A DNA stretch of 64,000 bases from Bacillus carboniphilus (lineage in GTDB: Bacteria > Bacillota > Bacilli > Bacillales > JAIVKR01): contig NZ_CP129013.1 in the NCBI RefSeq assembly GCF_020524035.2, positions 1,787,822 to 1,851,821 of the forward strand, in the 5' to 3' direction. This document shows positions 31,641 through 41,060 of the stretch, one piece after another (position 1 is the stretch's first letter; each line of letters starts with the position of its first letter). A program made the translations under genes and the position numbers. Below the pieces are notes generated by a model that did no database searches, was not told the DNA's origin, and was given only the letters and a program-made list of their open reading frames with translations.

Positions 31641-32822
31641 ATGAAGAACAAGATTATCATCGGTACTCTTGTTGCCACCTTGTCAACAAGCAGTTTAATA
31701 CCAATGAACGTTTTTGCAGAAGAACAACCAGCTATTGTTAAAGATGAAGCTGAAACCATCTATTTATCGCCAACGAGTTTATCTTCCAACTTGGATGAAT
31801 TGAGTGGACAAGCAATTATTATGCAGTCTTATGCACTAAATTTATTAAAATATCCTACTATTGAGCTTGAACAAATTCCAACATTAGAAACACATGTTGA
31901 TCGCGCAAAAGATAATGCAACATACTGGCTTGACAATATTCATCCTTTAGTTATAGAAGTCAATCAGGAAGTAATCGGTTTTAATAATAAATTTCAAAAT
32001 TATTATGACCTCCTCGTTCAACTAACTGAGGTACAAGACGAACAATCAAAAGAAAACCTCCTATACGGATTAACAATTTTACAAGACGATATTGCAAGTA
32101 GGAAAGATGCTGTTGAAAATATCGTCGACAATTTAAAGTATTTCAAGGAATCCTTACAAACGGACTATAATAATTTTTCCAATGATGCCCTTGAAGCAAA
32201 ATTACTACTTGATGGAGAAGAAGGCAAAATTGAAGAATTAGAACGTTTACTTGATTCAATAAATGCTGATATTGAGACCGATGTAAAATTAATTGTTACT
32301 GGAACCGTAACGTCTATTGCAGGAATTGGATTGATTACTGCGGGATCCTTTGCTCTTGCAGCTGTTCCTGAAGGGGCATCAAAAGCTGGAGCAGTTGCGA
32401 CCATCATCGGTGGCGTCAATATGACTGTTGGTGGTGTAGTGGTTATAGGCTATGCATCAAACGATTTAGTAATAAAACAACAAGAACTTATCCAAGTTGC
32501 TTCTAACTTATCAGAAGTTGAATCACAAGTTGCGACGTTAACCATTGTAAAATCACAAGTCGATAGTTTTGTAGAAAATATAGATGAAACGATTTCTGCT
32601 TTAGAAGATATTGAACGAGGATGGATTGATTTACAAAATGGATTTGTTGACCTTACAAAAAAAATAGACAGAGATATTAACCTTGATAGCTCATTTATTC
32701 AATCACAGCTTTCTAGAGCGAAAGAATCGTGGGAAAACATAGCTACAAACGCTGAAAAGCTACAAGGGGCAAATGTTGTTATTAATCAAGTAGATCAACC
32801 TATAGAGGAGGAAGGACAATGA
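31641..32822 (+). CDS. HBL/NHE-family enterotoxin component, first gene
   Basis: 393-aa secreted protein of the Bacillus haemolytic enterotoxin (PF05791, ClyA-like alpha pore-forming) family. A Sec signal peptide (about 1-26, cleavage near VFA-EE) is followed by long helices, including the family blocks AIIMQSYALNLLKYPTIEL and NATYWLDNIHPLVIEVNQ. A central hydrophobic hairpin (about 213-275, rich in Gly/Ala/Ile) could insert in a membrane. The C-terminus has LSRAKESWENIATNAEKL, like the AKDSW motif of NheB/HblL1. GGGGTG precedes ATG 31641. It overlaps the next gene as ATGA. Which Hbl/Nhe subunit it matches cannot be decided by eye. Confidence 0.85.
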   Translation: MKNKIIIGTLVATLSTSSLIPMNVFAEEQPAIVKDEAETIYLSPTSLSSNLDELSGQAIIMQSYALNLLKYPTIELEQIPTLETHVDRAKDNATYWLDNIHPLVIEVNQEVIGFNNKFQNYYDLLVQLTEVQDEQSKENLLYGLTILQDDIASRKDAVENIVDNLKYFKESLQTDYNNFSNDALEAKLLLDGEEGKIEELERLLDSINADIETDVKLIVTGTVTSIAGIGLITAGSFALAAVPEGASKAGAVATIIGGVNMTVGGVVVIGYASNDLVIKQQELIQVASNLSEVESQVATLTIVKSQVDSFVENIDETISALEDIERGWIDLQNGFVDLTKKIDRDINLDSSFIQSQLSRAKESWENIATNAEKLQGANVVINQVDQPIEEEGQ

Positions 32823-33997
32823 AAGTCACCAAAAAAATAATGATAAGCTCTGCATTAGCTACTGCATTATCGATGAATACAATTATTCCAATGAACGTGT
32901 TAGCAACTGAACGTGTTGAAACAACCACTACAAATCAAACCATTGCTGAAAATTATTTAGGTCCCGACGGTTTAAAACAAGCGATGGAAGATACAGCCTC
33001 CAATGCACTTGTTATGGACGCTTACGCTTTAACCATACTTAAACAAGAAGATATTTTCTTTAAAAACATTGAATCTCTTGAGATTAATGATTTATCTGCT
33101 AATCTTACGAGTCATCAACAAACAGCTAGAAATAACGCAGCTTACTGGTTAGATACATTAAAACCTTCCCTGATTCAGGTAAATGAAAACATAATCGGCT
33201 ATAATACGAAATTCCAAAACTATTACGACACTCTCGTATCGTTAGCAAAAGCAAATGATAAAGAAACGTTAAATTTTGGTCTCGAGCTTCTTCATTCAGA
33301 AATTGAAGAAAACAAGGAAGAGGTAGATGCGCTAATTGAGGATTTAACAACATTTAAACATTCCCTTTTTACAGACGTCCAATCGTTCAGAAGTGACTCA
33401 AATGACATTACGGCCTTATTATCAGGTAATAATGCATTAATCCCTCAACTAAAAGATCAAATTAGTGCCTATAATGATGCCATTAATACGGATATTGCGA
33501 TCATCGCTGGAGGGGCTGCAGGTGAAGTAGTTGGCGTAGCCATGTTTGCAGGAGGAGTGATCTTATTCCCAACAGCCCCTTATTTAGGAGGTGGCTTGAT
33601 GGTGGCAGGAGTGGCTGTTGTTGGTGGTTCAACCGCCGCTATCATAATCGCATCGAATGACCTCCAAAGTAAACAGCAAGCACTAAAAGATGCAACAACA
33701 AACTTAACCCAATTAGAAACTGAAGTGGTTGTATTAGAAACGTTAAATAATCAAGTCAATTATTTTGTCGAGACGATTGATATAGCCATCGAATCGTTAA
33801 AAAACATTTCAGATCAATGGAATACATTATCTAGTAAGTATAATACATTAATTGACACAGTAGAAGACACAAGCGGTGATTTAGGCATCTTCGTAATCCC
33901 GCAGTTAAATACAGCGAAAGATGACTGGGAAGATATTAAAACCTATGCTGAAACTCTTTATCAAGATTTAAACTATAATACAACAATTATTGAATAA
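32819..33997 (+). CDS. HBL/NHE-family enterotoxin component, second gene
   Basis: 392-aa paralogue of the preceding protein. Signal peptide with cleavage near VLA-TE, the block NALVMDAYALTILKQ, and NNAAYWLDTLKPSLIQVNE. The hydrophobic Gly/Ala-rich hairpin is about 222-276, and the family C-terminal motif is LNTAKDDWEDIKTYAETL. It is translationally coupled to the first gene (ATGA) and preceded by GAGGAAGG. Like the first protein it has two apolar strands or helices, unlike the third gene. The two probably arose by duplication within the operon. Confidence 0.86.
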   Translation: MKVTKKIMISSALATALSMNTIIPMNVLATERVETTTTNQTIAENYLGPDGLKQAMEDTASNALVMDAYALTILKQEDIFFKNIESLEINDLSANLTSHQQTARNNAAYWLDTLKPSLIQVNENIIGYNTKFQNYYDTLVSLAKANDKETLNFGLELLHSEIEENKEEVDALIEDLTTFKHSLFTDVQSFRSDSNDITALLSGNNALIPQLKDQISAYNDAINTDIAIIAGGAAGEVVGVAMFAGGVILFPTAPYLGGGLMVAGVAVVGGSTAAIIIASNDLQSKQQALKDATTNLTQLETEVVVLETLNNQVNYFVETIDIAIESLKNISDQWNTLSSKYNTLIDTVEDTSGDLGIFVIPQLNTAKDDWEDIKTYAETLYQDLNYNTTIIE

Positions 33998-34010
33998 AAG
34001 AACCAAAATA

Positions 34011-34058
34011 ACTCCTTCACCGATCAGCCTGCCCCTCAACTAGAAGGTGAAGGAATTT
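34011..34058 (+). promoter_or_regulatory. Hairpin between second and third toxin genes
   Basis: TCCTTCACC (34013-34021) and GGTGAAGGA (34046-34054) make a 9-bp perfect stem with a 24-nt loop, followed by the weak T-tract ATTTAATAAAT. It may attenuate transcription of the third gene or protect upstream mRNA from 3' degradation. Confidence 0.45.
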
Positions 34059-34079
34059 AATAAATCGGGAGCGACAACC

Positions 34080-35089
34080 ATGAAAAAAACATTAATACTA
34101 CCGTTAATATTCATTCTTTTTGTTTCATTTAATTTAAGACCCATTATAAGTCAAGCTTCTTCTACAAGTTACTTAAACTCTCAGCAATTAAAATCAACCA
34201 TAGATGTAGTGACGTCAAACATTAATAAATTAGATACCTATGCTAATTCCGTTAGAAATCAACATGATTCCTTTACTAATAATCTCTCAAACTTAACTAT
34301 TACCGATTTAAAAGAGAGTTTAAATTCCCATGAAACAAAAATACAATTGAATGCAAATTTTTGGAATGATACATTAAAAAATAGAGTGATTTCAACTAAT
34401 CAACTCATTATTGATTACCACCAAACCTTTATGGGTCATTACAACACATTAAACGATCTAGCCAAAAATAACGAGCGAGAAGAATTGCTCTCCTTCTTAA
34501 ACAATTACAATTAGAAATTGAAAAAAATAAACAACAAGTTGATTCAATTATCAATGAGTTCCACCATTTTAGAGATAACTTAACATACGATGTACGTAAC
34601 TTAAAAGGGGATTCTAATAATATTGTTGCAAATATTGAGGGCAATAAGGCATATCTTTCATCTTTAGAACAAGAAATAAGAGGGCTAAAAAAAGCAATTG
34701 AAGAAGATAAAATCATTATTGCAGCTGGGTCTTTTGGAGGGATATTTGGCATTCCTGCAATCATTATAGCCAAAAAAGATCTCGATAAAAAGGAAAAACA
34801 GTTAAAAGAAAAACAATCTTTAACCTCAAAAGTAAAAACAGAAATTCAACTTTTAGAAAAAATAAATTCTCAAGTATCATCTATTTACACAACAATCGAT
34901 CAAGTTGTCTCATCATTAAATGACATGTCAAACGAATGGTCCATAATGGCAAGTAAAATATCCGTTTTAATTAATCATGTAAAAGACGTAGATGTGGATC
35001 TCTCGATTTTCGTTATTCCTAATCTAGAAATAGCAAAACAAGATTGGGAAGGTGTCAAAGCTTACGCTGAATCACTTTTGGACAGTTAA
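34080..35089 (+). CDS. HBL/NHE-family enterotoxin component, third gene (frame broken as read)
   Basis: About 336 aa after adding one A to the AAA at about 34499-34501, which restores FLKQLQLEIEKNKQQVDSI. Without it translation stops at 34514. Signal peptide MKKTLILPLIFILFVSF... with cleavage near SQA-SS. The family C-terminus IPNLEIAKQDWEGVKAYAESL is intact, so the whole gene is present. Its hydrophobic segment (IIIAAGSFGGIFGIPAIII) is a single short stretch, unlike the double hairpins of genes one and two. GGGAG lies before ATG 34080. Either a sequencing error or a recent mutation. Confidence 0.8.
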
Positions 35090-35118
35090 AGGGGGGAATT
35101 CTTTCTCCCCCTCTACCT

Positions 35119-35437
35119 CTAAATAGTTGATTTAGGCTTTGTCTCTCCTGTCCATTCCAACATCCCACCAACTAAGTTAACGGTTTTAAAACCTTGATCT
35201 TGTAAGTATGCTGCGACATTTTCACTTCTTCTACCTGAGCGACATATGAATATGTATTCTTTATCTTTATCAAATGAGTCCACTCTCTCAGGAATTTCAC
35301 CCATGGGTATATGCTTCGCTGATTCGATCATGCCTTCTTCCACTTCTTCTTCTTCCCTTACGTCAATAAGACGAAGTGTTTCTCCTTTTTTGAAGCTTCT
35401 TTAAAAGTTCACCTGTTGTAATTTCTTTTATATCCAT
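35119..35437 (-). CDS. ytwF: Rhodanese-like protein YtwF (frame broken as read)
   Basis: About 105-aa single rhodanese domain carrying the persulfide-forming Cys in FICRSGRRSENVA and the C-terminal LVGGMLEW. The N-terminus (MDIKEITTGELLKKLQKGE) runs from ATG 35437. Removing one A from the A6 run near 35388-35393 joins it to TLRLIDVREEEEVEEG. In B. subtilis ytwF also lies beside leuS. It probably moves sulfane sulfur; the physiological acceptor is unknown. Confidence 0.88.
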
Positions 35438-35503
35438 TTCCATCATCCTCTCAAACTATATTTACTGTGATTATAGCAAACATTGATTTCCCGTTTCACC
35501 TAA

Positions 35504-35794
35504 TCAGTCCAATAATTGTTGAAAGTACTCCATATGAACTTCTGTGAAAAACTTTTCCATTATATCATTCCAACTGTTAAACAATTCCGATTCAACAAAT
35601 TCTTTCTTATGGTGATTCACTGATTCCCACTCAACTTGAACCATATACCTTTCATTTTCTTGAATACACTTATGTAAAGAATGAGTGATATACCCTTTCG
35701 CTTTCATCATATACAGAACGGCTTTTGAAAACTCTTTCTCGAAGTCTTCTTCCATTCCTTGCTTTATATTGAAAAATACAACCTCAGTAACCAT
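35504..35794 (-). CDS. Antibiotic biosynthesis monooxygenase (ABM)-domain protein
   Basis: 96-aa ferredoxin-like ABM fold (VTEVVFFNIKQGMEEDFEKEF ... YMVQVEWESVNHHKKEF). Small proteins of this type include heme-degrading and quinol monooxygenases, but no heme-ligand signature can be claimed here. ATG 35794 is chosen because AAGGAG lies 6-7 nt upstream; the earlier GTG falls inside that site. Confidence 0.8.
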   Translation of the reverse strand: MVTEVVFFNIKQGMEEDFEKEFSKAVLYMMKAKGYITHSLHKCIQENERYMVQVEWESVNHHKKEFVESELFNSWNDIMEKFFTEVHMEYFQQLLD

Positions 35795-35885
35795 AACGCG
35801 CTCCTTCACCTATTATTGTTTATTTATTATTATGGCCTTAATCACTACTTATAGTCTGATCACTTTTTAGGGTTCCTAATATCTA

Positions 35886-35936
35886 AAAGAGTACATTTTG
35901 ATCTAATGGCTTCAAAATGTACTCTTTTTACTTTAG
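35886..35936. terminator. Terminator of leuS
   Basis: AAAGAGTACATTTTGA / TCAAAATGTACTCTTT hairpin with T- and A-runs, just beyond the leuS stop on the minus strand. Confidence 0.85.
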
Positions 35937-35940
35937 TTAA

Positions 35941-38355
35941 TTAATTTGCTACAATATTCACTAGTTTCTTCGGGACAACAATTACTTTTCTAATCGTTTT
36001 ACCTGCGATATTTTCCTTTATGCGCTCATCATCTAAGGCTAATTTTTCTAGTTCATCTTTTGTTGCACCCACTGGTACAGTTAGTTTTGCTCTTACCTTC
36101 CCATTAATTTGGGCAACAATTTCTACAACATCATCTACTAGTTTGCTTTCATCATATGTTGGCCAAGACGAATAGGTAATTGTAGTTTCATGACCAAGCT
36201 TCTCCCATAATTCTTCTGTAAGGTGAGGAGCGATTGGAGAAAGTAACTTCACAAAATCTTCAACATACTCCTTTGGAAGTGTCTCTACTTTATATGCTTC
36301 ATTAACAAATACCATCAATTGTGATATGGCTGTATTAAAACGAAGCCCTTCAAAATCTTCGGTCACCTTCTTGACTGTTTCGTGAAACACTTTTTCAAGC
36401 TGCTTTGAAGATTCAGATGTTACGGTTTCTCTTAATTGACCATTATCGTCTACGAATAATCTCCAGACGCGATCCAAGAAACGACGAGCACCATCCAAAC
36501 CTGTAGTCGACCAAGCGATTGAAGCATCGAGTGGCCCCATAAACATTTCATATAGGCGTAATGTGTCTGCCCCATGCGTGTCTACAATCTCATCTGGATT
36601 AACGACATTCCCCTTTGACTTGCTCATCTTTTCATTATTTTCACCAAGAATCATCCCTTGATTATAAAGCTTTTGGAACGGTTCCTTTGTAGAAACAACG
36701 CCAAGATCATAAAGAACTTTGTGCCAAAAACGAGCATATAGTAAGTGAAGGACAGCATGCTCAGCTCCACCTATATAAATATCAACAGGCAACCATTTTT
36801 TCAATTTTTCTGGATCCGCGATCATTTTGTCATTATTAGGATCAATGTATCTTAAGTAATACCAACAGCTACCTGCCCATTGAGGCATCGTATTCGTTTC
36901 TCTACGTCCTTTTTTTCCTGTTTCAGGGTCAACAACATTTACCCATTCTTCAATATTGGCTAAAGGAGACTCTCCCGTTCCAGAAGGCTTTATTTCTGTC
37001 GTTTTAGGAAGCGTTAAAGGAAGCTCACTTTCATCAACCGCTGTGATTGTACCATCCTCCCAATGAATAATTGGAATCGGTTCACCCCAATATCGTTGAC
37101 GGCTAAACAACCAATCACGGAGACGATAAGTAACCTTCTTTTCACCAATGTTATTTTCTTCTAAATAACTAATCATCTTTTCAATCGCATCGACTTTATT
37201 TAACCCATTTAAAAACTGTGAATCAACAAGTGTGCCATCACCTGTATAGGCTTCCTCTTCTATGTTGCCACCAGAAACGACTTCTTTTATAGGCAACTTA
37301 AAGGTTTTGGCAAACTCATAATCTCTTTCATCGTGTGCTGGAACAGCCATAATAGCTCCCGATCCGTATGAAATTAATACGTAATCAGCAATCCATATTG
37401 GCATTTTTTCATTACTAACTGGATTGATGGCATAGGCACCAGTAAAAACACCTGTTTTTTCTTTAGCTAAATCTGTACGTTCGAGATCACTCTTCACTTT
37501 TACTTTTTGTTTATACGCTTCAACTTCTTCTTTTTGTTCGTCTGATACAATTAGATCTACGAGTGGATGCTCTGGTGCTAAGACTGCATAAGTTGCACCA
37601 AATAGAGTATCAGGTCTCGTTGTAAAGACTTCAAAGGTTTGTTCATGTTGATTTACTTGGAAGGTTACTTGTGCTCCTTCGGAACGACCAATCCAATTTC
37701 GTTGCATATCTTTAATACTTTCAGGCCAATCAACCTCTTCTAAATCTTCTAGTAGCCTGTCAGCGTATGCTGTAATTTTAAGCATCCATTGTTTCATTGG
37801 ACGTCTTTCGACCGGATGCCCTCCACGCTCACTTTTCCCGTCAATGACTTCTTCATTTGCAAGCACAGTGCCTAATGCAGGACACCAATTAACGGCTACT
37901 TCATCGATATAAGCTAGTCCTTTTTCATAAAGCTTTAAGAAAATCCACTGCGTCCATTTATAGTAGTTCGGATCTGTCGTATTGACTTCGCGATCCCAGT
38001 CGTAAGAAAAACCTAAAGATTGAATTTGACGTCGGAATGTATCGATATTAACCTTTGTAAATTCTGCTGGATCGTTTCCAGTATCAAGTGCATATTGTTC
38101 TGCTGGTAATCCAAAAGCATCCCAGCCCATTGGATGCAAGACATTATAACCTTGCATTCTTTTCATACGAGAAAGGATGTCGGTTGCCGTCATACCTTCT
38201 GGATGGCCAACATGTAACCCTGCACCCGAAGGATAAGGAAACATGTCTAACGCATAAAACTTTGGTTTTTCATTTGTTTCTTCAGTTTTAAACATTTTCT
38301 CTTCTTGCCAAAAATCTTGCCACTTCTTTTCCACTTCTTGATGATTATAGCTCAT
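35941..38355 (-). CDS. leuS: Leucyl-tRNA synthetase
   Basis: 804-aa class I synthetase charging tRNA-Leu. It has the HIGH-type motif HVGHPEG in [12 protein letters not shown], the CP1 editing domain (about 220-420), the catalytic KMSKSKGN (about 578) and a C-terminal anticodon/variable-arm domain. Length equals B. subtilis LeuS (804). It is preceded by a tRNA-sensing T-box leader and ends in a strong terminator. Confidence 0.97.
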   Translation of the reverse strand: MSYNHQEVEKKWQDFWQEEKMFKTEETNEKPKFYALDMFPYPSGAGLHVGHPEGMTATDILSRMKRMQGYNVLHPMGWDAFGLPAEQYALDTGNDPAEFTKVNIDTFRRQIQSLGFSYDWDREVNTTDPNYYKWTQWIFLKLYEKGLAYIDEVAVNWCPALGTVLANEEVIDGKSERGGHPVERRPMKQWMLKITAYADRLLEDLEEVDWPESIKDMQRNWIGRSEGAQVTFQVNQHEQTFEVFTTRPDTLFGATYAVLAPEHPLVDLIVSDEQKEEVEAYKQKVKVKSDLERTDLAKEKTGVFTGAYAINPVSNEKMPIWIADYVLISYGSGAIMAVPAHDERDYEFAKTFKLPIKEVVSGGNIEEEAYTGDGTLVDSQFLNGLNKVDAIEKMISYLEENNIGEKKVTYRLRDWLFSRQRYWGEPIPIIHWEDGTITAVDESELPLTLPKTTEIKPSGTGESPLANIEEWVNVVDPETGKKGRRETNTMPQWAGSCWYYLRYIDPNNDKMIADPEKLKKWLPVDIYIGGAEHAVLHLLYARFWHKVLYDLGVVSTKEPFQKLYNQGMILGENNEKMSKSKGNVVNPDEIVDTHGADTLRLYEMFMGPLDASIAWSTTGLDGARRFLDRVWRLFVDDNGQLRETVTSESSKQLEKVFHETVKKVTEDFEGLRFNTAISQLMVFVNEAYKVETLPKEYVEDFVKLLSPIAPHLTEELWEKLGHETTITYSSWPTYDESKLVDDVVEIVAQINGKVRAKLTVPVGATKDELEKLALDDERIKENIAGKTIRKVIVVPKKLVNIVAN

Positions 38356-38365
38356 TATGATCCTC

Positions 38366-38620
38366 CTTCAGACATAAAAAAATCCTCTCATCCCCTAAAA
38401 GGGACGAGAGGTTATCCCGTGGTACCACCCACATTATCGTAAAATGTTTTACGATCGCTTCTATCCGTAACGCGGATGACGACAAGCATTACTTTCATCA
38501 CTTTCACACTTGTAACTCAAAGGGGAGTTCATAAAGAAACATGATTGACTCGCACCAACCGTCAACTCTCTTAACATGTACTTCTTCACTACTAGTCCTT
38601 ATCACCGTTTAATCGAATAT
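38366..38620 (-). ncRNA. T-box leader RNA (tRNA-Leu sensing) of leuS
   Basis: The minus strand shows the T-box core GGGTGGTACCACGG (38416-38429), followed by a terminator hairpin CCTCTCGTCCC / GGGGATGAGAGG and T7. The Stem I specifier loop reads GAACTC, with CTC (Leu) at 38525-38527. Uncharged tRNA-Leu should pair with the specifier and the T-box bulge and stabilise the antiterminator, allowing leuS transcription. Confidence 0.93.
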
Positions 38621-38633
38621 AATATTGAATTTA

Positions 38634-38662
38634 AGTATAATGAATTCTATATGAAGATGCAA
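38634..38662 (-). promoter_or_regulatory. Sigma-A promoter of leuS
   Basis: On the minus strand TTGCAT (38657-38662) and TATACT (38634-38639) are 17 bp apart, just upstream of the T-box leader. Confidence 0.65.
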
Positions 38663-38747
38663 GTAATGGTCTTAAAATGGGGATATAATTATGTTTTGAG
38701 GTGTTTTTGAGAGAGTAAATTTTAAAATGAGAAGAAAAATTTAAGCG

Positions 38748-39056
38748 TTATTGGTCTTTTTCATCCTTCCCTTTCGTATGATGATATTGTCTGATAAAAT
38801 CAAATCCCCTTAAAACTGATTCCCCTCCATAACCTGCAACAATAGCTAAAATGACGACTTTTAAAGAAGAATCTGGTTCTGTCGTGAGTACGAGTAGAAA
38901 GGCGGCAATAATGGATGAAAGCAAATCTTCTAAAACACCTAGATAAATATATTTCTTTGTCATTCTTGGTTTTTCAACCTTGCCATGGACACTTACATGT
39001 CCTAATACCCCTATGATTCCAGCTACTAATGAAGTTAACACAAACTGTTCCAGCAT
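38748..39056 (-). CDS. DUF4257-like small membrane protein
   Basis: 102 aa with three or four hydrophobic segments: LVAGIIGVLGHVSVHG, LLSSIIAAFLLVLTT and VVILAIVAGYGGESVLRG. A short charged tail follows (KGKDEKDQ). It looks like the DUF4257 family of Bacillus; the name is tentative and function unknown. It stands alone upstream of leuS on the same strand. Confidence 0.6.
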   Translation of the reverse strand: MLEQFVLTSLVAGIIGVLGHVSVHGKVEKPRMTKKYIYLGVLEDLLSSIIAAFLLVLTTEPDSSLKVVILAIVAGYGGESVLRGFDFIRQYHHTKGKDEKDQ

Positions 39057-39397
39057 AGCTCCACTCTCCTATTAGCCATTTTTTCAAGAAACGCAACGCA
39101 AGCTGATGAGATACCTTCCCCCTAATTCACGTGCGAAAAGCTTGGCCTTAAATGGTAACTGAAACAAACGCTTGTTTTACTTCCATTATATGATAGGTTC
39201 AACTGTTTAATCTTGAATAAAAAGAATGAATTTTCAGATTTTTCTTTATTTTTTTATGCATCTTTTGAACTATATTATAACAATTATAATAAGATAAGCC
39301 TTATTTCATCTGATATTTTCGATTATTCTGTTTAAAAAAAACTTCAAACCCTTAATGTAATATAAAAATATTTGTTGTCAATCAATATCACTATCTT

Positions 39398-39580
39398 AAA
39401 AAGAAAAGCGCAAGCGCCCGTCTAGCAACGAATGATGTGGAACGTCAACTAAGTACAGTCACGTCCTGTGACTAACGTTGACGCTAGCACCTTCTATGCA
39501 TCGGAGTCGTTGGTTTTTGAGCTAGACAACGATGTTAGCACCTTCTTATAAAGGACAAAGTTTATACATTCTTACCTTTC
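39398..39580. repeat. Modular hairpin repeat, single module
   Basis: Head AAGAAAAGCGCAAGCGCCCG, then one module CGTCAAC 39443-39449 with GTTGACG 39477-39483. Its inner stem is AGTCAC/GTGACT (39457-39462 and 39468-39473), a compensated variant of AGCCAC/GTGGCT. The tail is GTCGTTGG...GCTAGACAACGATG. Flanks 39057-39397 and 39581-39776 show no gene. Confidence 0.87.
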
Positions 39581-39776
39581 TAATAAAATGTTCATACAAC
39601 TTAATTATAACGTATACGATTCGATAAATGAGAATGAAAATCAAAATTGTTTATTTAGACAAAAATATTGACTCAAGGATGATTACTTATTACTCAACTT
39701 ACAATTTTTTGTTAAAAAAAATCCAAAGACATATGAAGGTTCTTAGCCAAAATATATCTTTGGAATCACAATATAT

Positions 39777-41060
39777 TTATATCTCTTTTCTTAAAGCAGA
39801 TAACACATTCACCTTAGTTGCTTTTGTAGCCGGCCTTAATCCAGACACAATCGCTACAGTGATACAAATAATGGTTGCGCCTAGAACTAATTCAATCGGT
39901 ATATAAGAAAACATTAAATCATCTGGTGTTTCACTTTCCAGCACTCCTTGGATGACCATCGGCAATACCATATTACATAAGGTACTTACGCCATAGGACA
40001 GTGCTACACCTATAGTAGCACCTAGAACCCCAATATACGCACTTTCTAGTAAAAACATTCTCTTAATTGATTGCGGACTCATCCCGATCGCTTTCATAAT
40101 ACCAATTTCTTGGGTTCGTTCGGTCACAGCCATCGTCATCGTGTTAAAAATACCGATCGCTGAAATAATAAGGGCAATGACACCTACAAATAATAGTCCT
40201 GCTTTAAAAACAGAAAAATATAAATCAATTCGTTCCATTTCTTCAGATATCGAATACACATAAAATCCGTCATCTTTTAATTCATTTGTTACGAATTTTA
40301 CATCTTCAATATCTTGAGTATAGACATTAATCTCTTTAGGATTTAGCGAGCTTTCGTCACCGAAAAATGTAACAAAATCCTGCTTATATTCGGATGAAAC
40401 ATAAATATTAGGATCCTCTAAATAATCTCTTGATGGCTCTTCCGCAATTCCAACTATCGTGTAAGAAAATTCTTTAGTTTTAGTGCTTTCTACCTCTTCT
40501 TCTTTTTCTACTATACTGGTTATTGCCTTATCTAAAAGCTCCCCTTCATATCCTCCTTCAGGTATTTCACCTTCTTCTTCGTAAATTCGTTGCTCATCTT
40601 TAGTCCACAAATATTGAGCAAAAGAAGGTCCTACTACAACTTCATTTTTATTTTCAGGTAGCCTCCCCTCACTCAATGAAAAGTTTGACTTCTTTTCATC
40701 CTCGAAATTTACCAATTCAACAGCAGAATTACTTGTTAGCCGATCATCAAGGTGAGTCGTTACTCCCCATAATTCTTCTCTTTCAGTTACTACCTTTACT
40801 CCTTCAATATCTTTCATTTTATCGATGTCTTGTTTGGTTACTTCATCCCCATTTTCTTTCCCATGAACTTTAACAACCGTTAATAACTCTGTTTCTGCCA
40901 CAACCTCATCTTTTACATATTTTTGTAAACCAAATCCAACAGATACTAGGACAATTAAAAAGGCACAGCTTATCGTAGTAGCTAACACAGTCATAAACAA
41001 CCGCAAACGATTTTTTTTCATGTGATTTCGTACGAATGTGAACTGGTCATTAAACTTCAT
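39777..41060 (-). CDS. ytrF: MacB/FtsX-type ABC transporter permease (YtrF-like)
   Basis: 427 aa with one N-terminal membrane helix (LRLFMTVLATTISCAFLIVLVSV), a large extracytoplasmic domain (about 65-270, MacB-type core), then three C-terminal helices with the FtsX motif MTMAVTERTQEIGIMKAIGMS. It pairs with the YtrE-like ATPase, overlapping it by 11 nt. ATG 41060 has AAGGTG upstream. In B. subtilis ytrABCDEF responds to cell-wall antibiotics; here only the E-F pair is seen. Confidence 0.88.
   Translation of the reverse strand: MKFNDQFTFVRNHMKKNRLRLFMTVLATTISCAFLIVLVSVGFGLQKYVKDEVVAETELLTVVKVHGKENGDEVTKQDIDKMKDIEGVKVVTEREELWGVTTHLDDRLTSNSAVELVNFEDEKKSNFSLSEGRLPENKNEVVVGPSFAQYLWTKDEQRIYEEEGEIPEGGYEGELLDKAITSIVEKEEEVESTKTKEFSYTIVGIAEEPSRDYLEDPNIYVSSEYKQDFVTFFGDESSLNPKEINVYTQDIEDVKFVTNELKDDGFYVYSISEEMERIDLYFSVFKAGLLFVGVIALIISAIGIFNTMTMAVTERTQEIGIMKAIGMSPQSIKRMFLLESAYIGVLGATIGVALSYGVSTLCNMVLPMVIQGVLESETPDDLMFSYIPIELVLGATIICITVAIVSGLRPATKATKVNVLSALRKEI

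Noticed and set aside
39628..39906. 92-codon plus-strand frame beside the ytrF end
   Set aside because: Its 3' part is antisense to ytrF and its 5' part has no ribosome site.
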